64,000 nucleotides of DNA from Cryptomeria japonica. Taxonomy: Eukaryota; Streptophyta; Pinopsida; Cupressales; Cupressaceae. The notes beneath the pieces were generated by a model. That model saw only the letters and a program-made list of their open reading frames with translations, searched no databases and was not told the origin of the DNA. Both the position numbers and the translations under genes were made by a program. Position 1 is the stretch's first letter. Every line of letters starts with the position of its first letter. Below are positions 22,701 to 33,873 of the stretch, piece after piece. The stretch covers positions 648,121,420 through 648,185,419 of the forward strand of contig NC_081405.1 of assembly GCF_030272615.1 (NCBI RefSeq). Reading direction: 5' to 3'.

Positions 22701-23908
22701 TGTGAAGTGGAAAATTGGATCCTAGTGACTCCCCACCTAGGAGAGAGAAAGGAAGCCACTAGGATGATTTTCACTTGGAAGGACTTTACATTCAAAAGAG
22801 GGGCTTGAATCCACTAGATCCAAATCCAATGGAAACAAGGATGTGAATTCCAAGTCGATTGCAAGCGTTGAAGAGTGATTTACCCTCTTTTGTAAATGAC
22901 AAAGTTGATTTGTTAACTATGTAGAAGAGAGAGATGAAATGAGTGAAATGAAGGGTTACCAATTCGAGATGGCGTTGTAACCTCGGATATGAGATATCTA
23001 GTCTGGTACCGATCTATCTTGCGAATTTAAGGAGAAGTTGTTGGGACCTATTGAAAGTGTCCACGATCCTCCAAAAAATCTATAAAATGAAAAGGGTTTA
23101 TTTGTCTCTACAAATGAAGCACAAACCTGCAAGTATAGTTGCACACCTGCAACCTACACACAGAAAAGAGGGGAAGAAGGGTTGTGGATGGGGCTTTGCC
23201 TTAGTCAAACCCTAGTTGAGGAATCAACCTTGAAAGAAAGTAATTGCAAATGATTGAATGTAAACAATGGAAATGTATACCTTGTAGATCTGCAAATTTA
23301 TTGATAATGGTTGCTTTGCTTCTTGAATGTAATCATAAATGTTGTATGCAATGGCATGTAATGTGACAGAACCTTAACACACACATATGCTTGCCAATGA
23401 ATGTTGTGAATGTTTCTCCATTGGATGAATAAAGAAGACACATGAAGAAGAAGACTTGATGAATGCTTGAAGACTCAAATACTCAAATTTCTCCTATTGT
23501 GTATATTTCCTCCTTTGTCTCTTTTGTATTTCCCCTTCATGTATATGCAAATGGGAGGACCAACTCCCTTTTATACATGCCTCAAAGGATTAATTCACAA
23601 AAGGTTGCATCAGGGAAGTTTAGTATCCCAAAATGCAAATAGGACTGGAGGGACCTACCTTGGGATCACCCTAATAGGGGGGGACTGGGGCGCCATGCCC
23701 CTGTTCTAGGGGAAAGGGGTGCCATGCCCTTGTCCTACCCTATATTGGGATCTAGATAGGGTCCTAAGATCATCTCAAGGATTTAACAAGGAGAGGTTCA
23801 AGGTGGAAATGCAAAGAGAAGTCCTGGTTGGGAAGGAAGATTCTATCACCAAGGTGAGGACCTCAAATGTGGTTAAGATTTCTAGGGTCACAATTTTATG
23901 ACACTACA
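22701..23908 (-). repeat. 3' LTR of element F
   Basis: It aligns with 27803-28946. Near its left end it keeps about 40 bases (GTGAAGTGG to CACCTAGG) missing from the other copy. It contains two GC hairpins at 23682-23707 and 23711-23736. The putative polypurine tract lies at 23909-23923. Confidence 0.75.
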
Positions 23909-24602
23909 TTTAGCCTCCACTTTAGCGGGAGTATGGCTTATGCCAGTACTATCGATAAAGCAGAAGAAATAGAGATGAAGATGAGAGATGCAGAGAAAGA
24001 TCACAAGGAGCATAAGACATCACTAATCTTGAGGAACAAAAGCCCCCAATCTTAGGATCTTAACTCACTCAAACATATGCAAGAACACACAAAAAAAAAT
24101 AAAGCACAAAAGACACACAACAAAGACAAGACACAAGACCACAAACCAGCTAGCCAAAGAGGCCTCGATACTTAAATGTCTCAACAACTAATTGAAACAC
24201 AAAGATAAATTCCATCACATAAACACCCATAATCACATAAAAGAGAAAAGTTGACATCAGCTATGAACCATCAATAGTGAAAAATGGGTTCATGAGAGGA
24301 AGGAGAGAGAGGACTTGAATACACACTTTGGTGATCCATGAGAAGAAAGGATAACAAGAGAGAAACCATGGAAATCTTGCCCCTAAAACTAGGTGATCCA
24401 TGGAGAGAAGGATATGGAAATATAGCCTCCAGAGTCTGTCTGAGTGAACCATGTAAGGGAGAAGAGTGAGAATACTATTAGTTCCACCCAATCTCAAGCA
24501 TGTGTGTGTGCAAGTGAACATCAAAGCCCTCATAGGAGTCTATACCCGAGTATGCTATAACCTATATAGAATGTATAGTACAAGTGTCAAAAAGGTGTGA
24601 TA

Positions 24603-24930
24603 TCTCTCTCCAAGAGTGTGTGCTCTAGTTCCGAGAATATTCACCCTAAATAAGAAAAAGTGGCATCATCTCGCTCTAAAAGTCTATGCTCTAGTTCTGA
24701 GACTCACCCACTGTACAAGAGAAAAAGCAGTGTTACCTCACTCTAAGAGTTTGTGCTCTAGTTCTGACGATGACCTACTGTACAAGGAAAAGGTGATGAC
24801 ATCTCTCTCTAAGAGTCTGTGCTCTTGTTCTGAGAATGACCCATTATACAAGGAAAAAATAGTGTCATGTCGCTCTAAGAGTTTGTGCTCTAGTTCTGAG
24901 AATGACCCACTATACAATGCATGAGAGAAG
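24603..24930. repeat. Tandem repeat, period about 66 bp, five copies, inside element F
   Basis: Units starting CTCTAAGAGTNTGTGCTCTAG recur near 24605, 24671, 24739, 24805 and 24871. The period is a multiple of three in several units, so an open frame of 102 codons runs through it on the plus strand (24616-24924). That frame opposes the element's strand and is a repeat artefact. Confidence 0.8.
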
Positions 24931-26338
24931 TATAGTACAAAGAAGTAGTGTGGGTGCCCCCTTTAATATGTCAACATAGGTTGATGTTGATATCTTAAGG
25001 AAAGTAGAACAAGGATACCTACCTTCATCATAAAGAGGGTATCCACTATGCAACAATGCCATAAATACAAGGAAGAGAGAGAATACTCTTCAAGCAAGGA
25101 TAAGATAGTTGAAAAGAGATATCATGTTATAAATGTAAAGGAGATCCTTGGAGGAGAAGAGATCTTTGTTCAAAATACATCTACCCCCAAGAGGAGTTGT
25201 CTTAGATAAATATAACATCTTCTAGAATGAAGCACAAAAGAGAACAAGAATGCAATCCGTCCTCCTATTTCTAGGTGAAAGGGATTCTTGATGAAGGATG
25301 ACTCACTATTTAACCCAATGGGGATAGGTGAATTTATTATAGATGTATATTACCAAGTGTGAAATAAATTATAGTCAAGGACTTATACCTCTTGTATAAG
25401 AGTGAACCCTTGAGTGGACAACAACGATTCCACACAAGGAATGATATCAAGTAATAAAACTCACACCATCCACAACATAGGAAAGAGTGGATCCTTAGAG
25501 ATAGAGAGAGAAATAAATCATTGCCCCCCAAGTGTAGGGGCAATGAGAAGAGCTTACATATTCTTCTAGAGAGATATTAAACATAAGCAAATGCACAATG
25601 TACTTTCATGAATGCATAGAAGGAAAGACATTAATATATGTAAAATACATGTCTCAAGAAGTGGTAATCTTCAAAAGGAAGAGAGAAAAAGCATCACATA
25701 TTCCCCAAGGGGGATTAATCATAAAAGCATAACATTGTAAGACATGAAAATTACATATGACAAATGCAGCCCCTAAAGGAAACAATGGTACATGAGAAAA
25801 AGGAGGGAAAATAGTTGCCTCCCAAGTGAGGAAGACAAAGAGAAACAATACACATCTTATAATGGTGAGTATTAGAAAATGATATGCCTTCCTAGTGGAA
25901 CAAATCCCTGCAAGGAAGGGATACATACTTCTCAAGAGATCATTCCATGCCAAGGGGCATATCCTACTTGCTAATAATCAAGACCGTAGAAGAGGTATGT
26001 TTCCAAGAGAATGAAGGAAAGAGAAAAAGAGAACTACCCATTAAAGAAAATGCTCTTCAGCAAAGGTAAAAACCCAAGAACAATTATATGCTCACATAGG
26101 AATGATTCTTATGCTAGAAAAGAGATCTAATAATATATAATGCACCAAGCTAGAGATGAATATAAAGAGAAATGAATTTCATGTTTCTACCCCAAAGTAT
26201 GTAAATTTGAAACAACACCACCACAAATGATAAAGATCCCCCAACTAAGTTGACTATTTATGTGATAAGGGTGAGGAGTAACATGAAGAGAAAAGAAGTG
26301 CTAAGGCACTATTTTGATGTCAAGGAAGACAACTATAT
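24931..26338. other. Non-coding interior of element F
   Basis: Purine-rich plus strand with many GAGAGA/AAGAGA tracts and short CCCCAAGTG-type motifs. No conserved protein motif is found in either direction. It resembles the long spacer seen in large non-autonomous LTR elements. Confidence 0.45.
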
Positions 26339-27470
26339 CTATTGTAAGAGAAATTTGAGCAATGCCATATTGCTTTTGAAAAAAAATCTTGAATGCATAA
26401 CATTTCCCAAGAGAATGTCAATGTGAATCATGAAAATGCAATATTCAATACCTTTCATTATCTTAAGATTCTTGTTTTTATTTTGAGGAGGAAAGGAAAT
26501 GTTCTTATCATACTTCAATCTCCAATAGATTCTTGCATCCAATCTTTCAGGGTGATAGATATTGTCTTGAAATAAAGGAGAAGAATTAGTAGAAGGAGGT
26601 TTATCATCCATAATTCTAATTTTGCCACTATCTATGCCATCTTGAATAGATTTTTTAAAATAAGGGCAATCATCAGCATTATGGTCATGGGTTTGATGAA
26701 ATGAACAAAAAGAACATTTTGAGGAAGAAGCATTCTTGTGGGATCCTTTAATTTGTTGTTTGTTAAGATAATTTTCCAAATTTTGGAGTGTAAGGAGTTC
26801 ATCCATAGAAAGAGGAGCATCATTTCCTAGGCCTTTTGTAGTAGTTTTTGTAGGAAGATTTATAGGGACATGAATTCCTTGCTCAAACTTCCCAATTCCT
26901 TGTCCTTTAAAACCTTGTTTTGTGATTAAATGAAAGACGTGACTATTAGAATGTTGCAATTGACTAGATGGAGGAACAGGATCATGAATTTCTTTGAAAT
27001 CTGATATATAAGGGGGAAGAAAAGGATTTGTAGATGAAGAAGGAGTATCATGTGAAATGAACATCTCCTTTCCTTTATCAAGCTTATTCTTTGTGGGAGA
27101 TTGGGGATGAATAGCTTCATTATCTAGAAGCTCATTTTTAGTTATTTCTATGTGAGGGGAAAGAACATGAATAAATTGCATGAAATCATCATCCCTACAT
27201 ATACTTTGATGGAAGATAAGTCTTAGGGGAATAAGGAGGATATAAAGATGTAAGAATGTTAATGTTTTGGTTTTTCCCCCCTTGCTCAAGGGTATGTGTA
27301 GAAGAAGATGGGTCCTTGTCACTTTCCAATGCTTGCACTTGTTTAAAGAAATCATTGGTTAAAGCATTAGGTCTCATCTCATCCACATAAGATACCTTAG
27401 GAGAGGGACAAGGTTTAGGATATACAAAATACTTAAGGTGATTAACATAGGGAATGCATTTTGTTAACTA
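26339..27470 (-). pseudogene. gag: Gypsy-like gag relic with G-patch and zinc finger (element F)
   Basis: Minus-strand frames give a gag-like protein. Around 27470-27200 lies KYFVYPKPCPSP...VDEMRPNALTNDFF, and a shift then leads into an acidic/Ser-Pro linker. A glycine-rich G-patch-like stretch (KQGFKGQGIGKFEQGI) near 26860-26910 is followed by a Cys/His finger, CSFHQTHDHNADDC, and then KKSIQDGIDSGKI near 26620-26690. That last block matches the 'CxxH..GH.x4.C..LK..I..LI.SG.I' block of plant Ty3/gypsy gag. In the plant elements I know, the G-patch lies after the finger; here it comes before, which is odd. Not functional. Confidence 0.55.
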
Positions 27471-27802
27471 CATCACCATAATGCAACATAAATTATACAT
27501 GAAAGCTTGGAGATCTAATTGAAAAGAAAATAATTTGGAAATCCTAACAACACAATATGACCAAGTGCTAAGAATAAAGAGAAGCGACAAGAAATGAGGT
27601 TAACTCATATCTGACACATGATTGTAGTAAATATATGTGAAAAATAATGTAATCGTATGTGAAAGAGAAAGTAAATCCAATTGACTAATTGCCATTGAAA
27701 GTTTCTTATTCTAAATCTTAAATTTCTGGAAAAGAAGATCTAAAATTAGGACCTTCTTATGAAAGTTAATTGAAATTTTGAATTTGATGAAAGTTGAATT
27801 TG

Positions 27803-28946
27803 TGTGTGAGAGAAAGGAAGCCACTAGGATGATTTTCACTTGAAAGGACTTTACATTCAAAAGAGGGACTTGAATCCACTATATCCAAATCAAGGGGAAA
27901 CAAGGATGTGAAATCCAAGTGGATTGCAAGGGTTGAAGTGTGATTTACCCTATTTTTTAAATGAGAAAGTTGACTTGTTAACTATGTAGAAGAGAGAGAT
28001 GAAATGAGTGAAATGAGGGGTTACCGGTTCGAGATCGCATTGTAACTTCGGATCTCAGATACCTAGTTTGGTATGGATCTATCCTGCAAATCTAAGGAGA
28101 AGTTGTAAGGACCGTGGTGAAAGTGTCCACGGTCCTCCAAAAAATTTGTGAAACAAAAAGGGTTTCTCCGTCTCTGCAAATGAAGCCCAAACCTACAATT
28201 ACAGCTACACAGCTACAACCTACACATAGAAAAGAGGGGAAGAAGGGTTGTGGATAGGGGTTTTCCATAGTCAAACCCCAGTTGAGGAATCAACCTTGAA
28301 AGAAATTAATTGCAAATTCTTGAATGTAAACAATGAAAATGTATACCTTGTAGATCAACAATTTATTGATAATGGTTGCTTTGCTTCTTGAATGTAATCA
28401 CAAATGTTGTATGTAATGGCATGTAACATGACAAAACCCTAACACACACACATATGCTTGCCAATGAATGTTGTGAATGTTTCTCCAATGGATGAATGAA
28501 GAAAACATATGAAGAAGAAGACTTGATGAATTCTTGAAGACTCAAATACTCAAACTTCGCCTATTGTGTATATTTCCTCCTTTGTCTCTTTTGTATCGCC
28601 CCTTCATGTATATGCAAATGAGAGGACCAACTCCCTTTTATACATTTCGCAGAGGATTAATTTGCCAAAGGCCGACATCAGGGAAGTTTGAAATCTTGAA
28701 ATGCAGATAGGAGTGGAGAGACCTATCTTGGGACCACCCTAAGAGGGGGGATAGGGGCACCACGCCCCTGTCCTACCCTATCTTGGGGTCCAGATAGGGT
28801 CCTGAGATCACATTAGGGCTTTAACAAGGAGAGGTTCAAGGTGGAAATGCAGAGAGAAGTCCCAATTGGGAAGGAAGATGTTGTCGCCAAGGTGAGGACC
28901 TCAAATATGGTTAAAATTTCTAGGGTCACAATTTTATGACACTACA
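27803..28946 (-). repeat. 5' LTR of element F
   Basis: It aligns with 22701-23908 over nearly all its length. Relative to the other LTR it lacks about 40 bases next to its TGTG end, so its inner border is blurred, and no primer-binding site could be recognised beside it. It contains one GC hairpin at 28749-28774 where the sister LTR has two. Confidence 0.7.
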
Positions 28947-29614
28947 ATATGTAAATCATTATATTGCTATGTTGGTCAATCTTTGTATCATGTGATGTAA
29001 TTTTGTAATTGTGAGTTGAGTGTTTAGCTAATCTTGTTGTGAAGGTTGATGAATTGTATATATAGCTGATATTGTCATGTAATCTAGGTGTAGAGGTTGT
29101 GTCTACATTATCAGAGAGTGGTGTATGTGTGATCAAGTGATTCATCTTTTAGTGTTGTGATTAAGGAGAGATTGGTGTTGTTGAGTAGACAACTATGCTT
29201 AAGGAGAGCTACAATCAGGCATTTGGAGATGCTATTGTTTCAGTTCATTTCTTTCGGATTGTAGTCTAAATCTTGTTTTAAGTCAATGAGACTTTCTTGA
29301 GGGTTGTAGCCTTCCAAGTCATTATCTTTTGAGCAGTGAGCTATAGGCAGTGTGCATGAATGCATGTGCATTCCCCATTGTAATATTTTCACATACTACT
29401 ACACAGTATCATCTTACTATGGGTAGGTTCCCACCATGGTTTTTCCCTTAATCAGGTTTCCATGTCAAAATATTGTGTCGTGTGTTGTTCTTTCAATTTA
29501 CTTATCTTTGTTGTTACTGCAGTTTATCAAATCGGTATTTGTGATTAAGTTTGTAGATCCGATGAAGACTGATTCACTCCCCCTCTCAGTTTTCCTTCAT
29601 TGTTGCTACCAACA
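28947..29614 (+). repeat. LTR C, right part
   Basis: It continues LTR C after element F. It carries the shared U5 module (TTCCCACCATGGTTTTTCCC, then GGTTTCCATGTC), a CCCCCTCTCAG run and a TTGCTACCAACA end. What follows, ATTGGATTCAAAG (29619-29631), resembles a decayed primer-binding site, so C may be a 5' LTR rather than a solo LTR. Confidence 0.55.
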
Positions 29615-30969
29615 ACATATTGGATTCAAAGAAGCATCATGCATGGGCTGAAATTACTACAATTGGCCATGCTTAGGGATAAAAAGTGAGTTATTTGTCT
29701 TCATTTGTTTAGACCAGTGGAAATTTGGGCTGAATTTTTCCTAAGAACATACACATTTCATTGAATTCATTTCAAAGTTACTCTACCAAGAATAGATGTG
29801 TTTATGAGCTTGATGTGTCTTCTTGTCAAAATCAAACATTCAAAACAATTACATATCAACAACTAAGCAAAATAAAACCTCAACCAAGAACAAAATTACA
29901 CAAACACCAATGCTTAGGGTTTGGAAGACTCTCAAATATATCAATAAATCTATCTATGACCATTTTAAGAAGAAGAAGCCTAGTGAAAAGAAAGTCCAGA
30001 AAAGAAGAAGTTTTGTGTATAGAAACTGTAAACTCTTATTGAAACATCGGGCATTTATACACTATTATCAAGACTTTGAAAATGGTTTTACAACAGATTT
30101 TAAGCTAGAACCTTTTAGGTCACAAGATTTTTTTTAAAGAAGAGTCTTATCACAATCATGTAATATAACAATGCATTCCACCATCCTATACATGGGGGCT
30201 TCACTAGCTAGGCAATTTTATATTACATGCATTCATATTGGGGGTTTAATATCCCAAAAATGAGGGTACAATATATTTACTATCGATGAAAATAGGGGTT
30301 TTTTAAATTTGATCTATGAAAAAATACAATATTTGGCAAAAATAGGGGGGCTTTTAATTTAGGTTGTGTATTGAGAGGGGGAGACAAAAAAGGAGTTTAG
30401 GGCAATATTTTTTGAAAATAGGGGTAATCTTTAATATGCCATGAATGCACGTGCTATAACCCAAGTTCACTAAGTGAAACCCTCGTGATCCTGTATTCCA
30501 CAACCAAAAATATCCTACTAGAAACTCCAAAGTTTGCGCTTATAGTGAGAATCCATCACCAAATCACAATACATTCAACTTTCAACATTTAAAGAGTTTT
30601 GTCCTTAGTCTTTTCAAATATTTCACATCTTATCAACAGATCAACTTTTTAGTATATCTCTAACATCTAGGATTAATCATCCTAAGAGGTGATACTAGTC
30701 ATCTATGGTAGGTAAAACTAACTCATGAGTGCATCCTCTCATAGTTAGATAGCTTGTGAGTGTCAATCACAACACTCGCTATACCTTACCTCAAAATTGT
30801 TGTATACAAAACTAGAGATCTTAAGAGTACTTTATTGATAAACTTGTAATCTTGAGAATCATTCCTCACACCAACCAATTCATCAAACCATTTTAGTCAA
30901 ACACTAGAGCTATAGAAAGAGAGATTGTCAGATTCGTCACAATCCCACTTTCTTAAAATAAATTTTCAC
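29615..30969. other. Unassigned sequence
   Basis: It may be decayed interior of the element whose 5' LTR is C, or unrelated older DNA. Two overlapping plus-strand open frames (29761-30137) are Lys/Asn-rich without known motifs. G-runs near 30190-30430 and TTCGTCACA near 30932 could be retroelement traces, but nothing decisive is visible. Confidence 0.4.
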
Positions 30970-31377
30970 ATGGCCAAGACTAGATCCATGAGGTGTAAGC
31001 AAGTAGAATCACAACATCACTCAGAGGATGATGAAATCGTAAATCATTTTCACCATAAATAATTCAGAGGAGAAGAAGATTCACAAACACATACACAAGA
31101 GGAAATAGAAGAGGCAAATAGTAATCCTAGGTTCAACAAAATCTTTGACATGATCCTCAAAGGGAATGAAAATACTCACTTTCTCAAACTTGCACAAGAA
31201 GGTGTAAAACTCCCTCCTTACTATGATGTTTCCCAAGTTGTAGAAATATTTGATCAAGCGAAAAGTAGTAAACATCAGAATAGGGATCAAAACGATAGCA
31301 GGAAACAAAATACCCTTAACTATGACAACAATCAATACCAACATGATGGCCATGATTATATCCCACCCCCAACATAA
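30970..31377 (+). pseudogene. Possible retroelement gag N-terminal fragment
   Basis: From the ATG at 30970 the frame reads a basic MAKTRSMRCK start, an acidic/His-rich stretch, one TAA near 31060, then clean sequence to the TAA at 31375-31377 (136 codons). It includes FDMILKGNENTHFLKLAQEGVKLPPYYD and a Gln/Asn-rich end. Short basic MA(K/R)TRS openings followed by acidic linkers are common at the N-terminus of plant gypsy gag proteins, so a gypsy gag origin is inferred. The left LTR of element A starts just after its stop. No homologue was recognised with certainty. Confidence 0.35.
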
Positions 31378-31386
31378 AGATAGATA

Positions 31387-32673
31387 TGTTGGCATTATGG
31401 AAGAATTGATTATGTGTTGCATTGATGTTTTTTCATTGATGTCAACACTAGCTATTATGGATGGTTACCGACAGACAGGTTTTGGTTACCACCATAAGAT
31501 CTAGTGTTATTGGCATAAGAGATTATCTGTTGCACACTTCCAACATGTTTTGGATCTATGGAATGTGATTGGTTGGATGTGATACGTTCTTCTAGAACAT
31601 GTTTTGGTCAGTTAGTATTGGCTTGGTATTGGATACTATCATACACTCTTGTAAACCCTTACCGACATTGGTTTAAGGCATTACCGATAGAGCTTTCATT
31701 GAGGAATCGTGACAGGATGCATAAGTGGTGTTCGTGTGGCTTCTAGATGGATTTAAGGATACTGAAGATGTTCCTTGATCATGCTTCAACTACTTGAAGA
31801 CATTGCTTTGGCGTGGTTGACCCATAATAGGTCTGGTACCTATCTAGGTTATGGACCTATATCATGATAAAGTGTACTCTATACATTACCAGGATGTTTT
31901 AGGAGGATTTATGGATTTTTTTTGGTCTTAAACCGACATGGAATATCATTGTAATATGGAATTATGTAATGATCTTATTGTAATATCTTTTAGGTGGCCA
32001 ACCTAATTAGTTTAGGTCTTAGGTTTGGTATAAATGAATGTAAGATCTCATTGTAGATCATGGTGTGGTGTGGTGTGGAAATAAAAAGTGTATCATGGTC
32101 ATGAATTGTAATATCATATGCGAAGGATAAGGTCGATTATAGGTGATCGAATTGGGATTAAGGAAGAGGTCAAAGGCCTTCGGTATTGAGCTTAACCGGG
32201 GCTATAATCAAGCATGGTAGATGCTATCTCTGGTAGTTCACTTTATTGGATTGTTGTCCATTTATCTTCAAGTGGTTTTAAGCTTTGAAGTCATGAGACT
32301 CCTTTTGTAATGAGAAGTACACTCTAGGCAGTGTGCCTTCCTCCATGTGTAGGCCCCTCATTGCATCACATACTTTCTGTAGAAGTATCATTTGACTATG
32401 GGTAGGCTTCCCATCATGATTTTTTCCTTTCCAATTTTTCCATGTACAAATTGTGGTGTTATGTGGTATGGTTGCTTTTCATTGATTATTTGTTTAATTG
32501 TTGAGTTACATTGTTTATTGGTATCTATGTCTACCAACATTTGTTTTTGCTTTACCAACATTTGAATGTTTATGTGCTTTGGTTTAAGGTTGTATTGTGG
32601 ATTAAATGTTATAACTGTTAACAATTGATTTAGCCCCCCCCCCGCTCTTAGTTGTTCACCAGTTATCCTAACA
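31387..32673 (+). repeat. 5' LTR of element A
   Basis: The 1,287-bp LTR begins TGTTGGCATTATGG and ends GTTATCCTAACA. TTTTTTCATTGATGTCAACAC lies near the head, TATAAAT at 32029-32035, then the U5 module and a CCCCCCCC run. It matches the right copy over about 850 bases. Confidence 0.85.
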
Positions 32674-32675
32674 AT

Positions 32676-32687
32676 TGGTATCAGAGC
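32676..32687 (+). other. Primer-binding site of element A
   Basis: TGGTATCAGAGC, two bases after the LTR, is the canonical site complementary to plant initiator methionine tRNA. Confidence 0.85.
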
Positions 32688-32731
32688 TTTGGTCCTCTTT
32701 TCCATAAGCTTAACCGCTTGAGGTAGATCCT

Positions 32732-33873
32732 ATGGCAACTAAAACTTCTAATCCATTGACAAATATTTTTAAAAGAGAAATCCCTAAGCTTGATGGAACA
32801 AATTATGGGATATGGAAAATTCCAATGGAGACTCATCTTATATGTCTTGGCAAGGGTATTTGGGAGATCAGTAAGAAAGGATACACACCTTATGATCTGA
32901 CATCTGGCAATCCTGCTCCTACACACTTGGATAAGAATATTAAAAAGGATTGCAGAGCTAGAGAAGCCCTCTTGTGTGCACCTACTAATCACTAGATCAT
33001 GGGACTAACTAATAAATCATTAGCAAAGGTAATGTGGGACAAATTGAAAACTCTAAATGAAGGTGACCCTACTATCAATATTGCTAAACATGATGGTTAT
33101 TGAGTAAGATACGAAAACTTGAAAATGGAAGATAATGAGAAAATTGTTGTATTTATGGAAAGAGTAAATGAGATTTTTATGGGAATTCAATGTTGTGGAG
33201 GATTTCTAAATGAAGATGAAATAGTTTCCAAAGTCTTGGGAGCCCTTCCACCGAATTACAAGATGAAGGCAACTGCAATTAATGAGTTAAGAACAATGGA
33301 GAACACTTCAATTAATAGAGACATTCTGATTGGGAAATTATCTTCTTTTGAGCTTGAAGAATTTGGATCTTCTGGAGCTATAAATTCTGAACCTACTTTT
33401 CATGCATCATCATCATCATCATCATCATCTACCAACAAAAGTGATTGGAAAGCCCTATATGCAAAATAATTGGAAGACATGAGGAAAGAAGATGAAGAAC
33501 TTGAGCAACTTGAAGCCTTATTTTTTAGAAGAGTATCTACAGGACCAACTAGAAGAAAGTATGAAGGAAAAGCACCTTTTAAATGTTTTGCATGTAATAA
33601 GATTGGTCATTTTGCATCTAGATGTCCTGAAAGGAATGTAAGGTTTGAGGAAAGAGTTAAGAAATCTTTTAAGCCAAACCAAAATAGATATAGATTCAAG
33701 AAAAGTAAATAGTGCTACATAGAAGATGAGGAAGGAGTAACTGATGACTCTAGAGATGAACCGATAGAAGACTTTGCTAGTGGATTCGACAATGGAAAGG
33801 AATGGATGTTATATGCCTTAAAGGAAGATGAACTAGAACTGGACATCAAGAATGAAGAAAAGGCCTTGGAAGC
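32732..33873 (+). pseudogene. gag: Element A gag with CCHC knuckle, broken
   Basis: This would form the virus-like particle. The ATG at 32732 opens MATKTSNPL and a LDGTNYGIWKIPMETHL capsid start. The UBN2-like body follows with stops at about 32993 (TAG) and 33102 (TGA), VNEIFMGIQCCGG and LGALPPNYKMKATAINELRT, a Ser run from a (CAT)n microsatellite (33405-33430), then CFACNKIGHFASRC (about 33586-33627). The frame continues past a TAG near 33710 into an acidic linker until the solo LTR at 33874. The same residues, often identical, occur in element B. Confidence 0.85.

Larger units (their letters stand above)
22701..28946 (-). mobile_element. Element F: Ty3/gypsy-like minus-strand retrotransposon, mostly non-coding
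   Basis: Two long direct repeats (22701-23908 and about 27803-28946) bound about 3.9 kb of internal DNA. On the minus strand the LTRs begin TGTAGTGTCATAAAATTG. A purine-rich AAAGTGGAGGCTAAA precedes the left one, so the left is the 3' LTR. The only protein trace is a gag relic. No protease, reverse transcriptase or integrase is seen, so this is a large-derivative-type, non-autonomous or internally deleted element. A 5-bp duplication is not clear; TATGTA occurs within two bases of both outer borders. Confidence 0.7.

Noticed and set aside
24616-24924. 102-codon open frame over the 66-bp repeats
   Set aside because: It exists only because most repeat periods are multiples of three and runs against the element's coding strand.
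24603-24930. Regular repeats considered as a CRISPR array
   Set aside because: The whole 66-bp unit repeats, with no unique spacers, and the context is a plant retrotransposon. The 34-bp array at 21155-21387 fails for the same reason.
32676-32687. TGGTATCAGAGC and relatives considered as tRNA gene ends
   Set aside because: Only the 12-base complement of a tRNA 3' end is present, right after LTRs; no cloverleaf sequence surrounds it.
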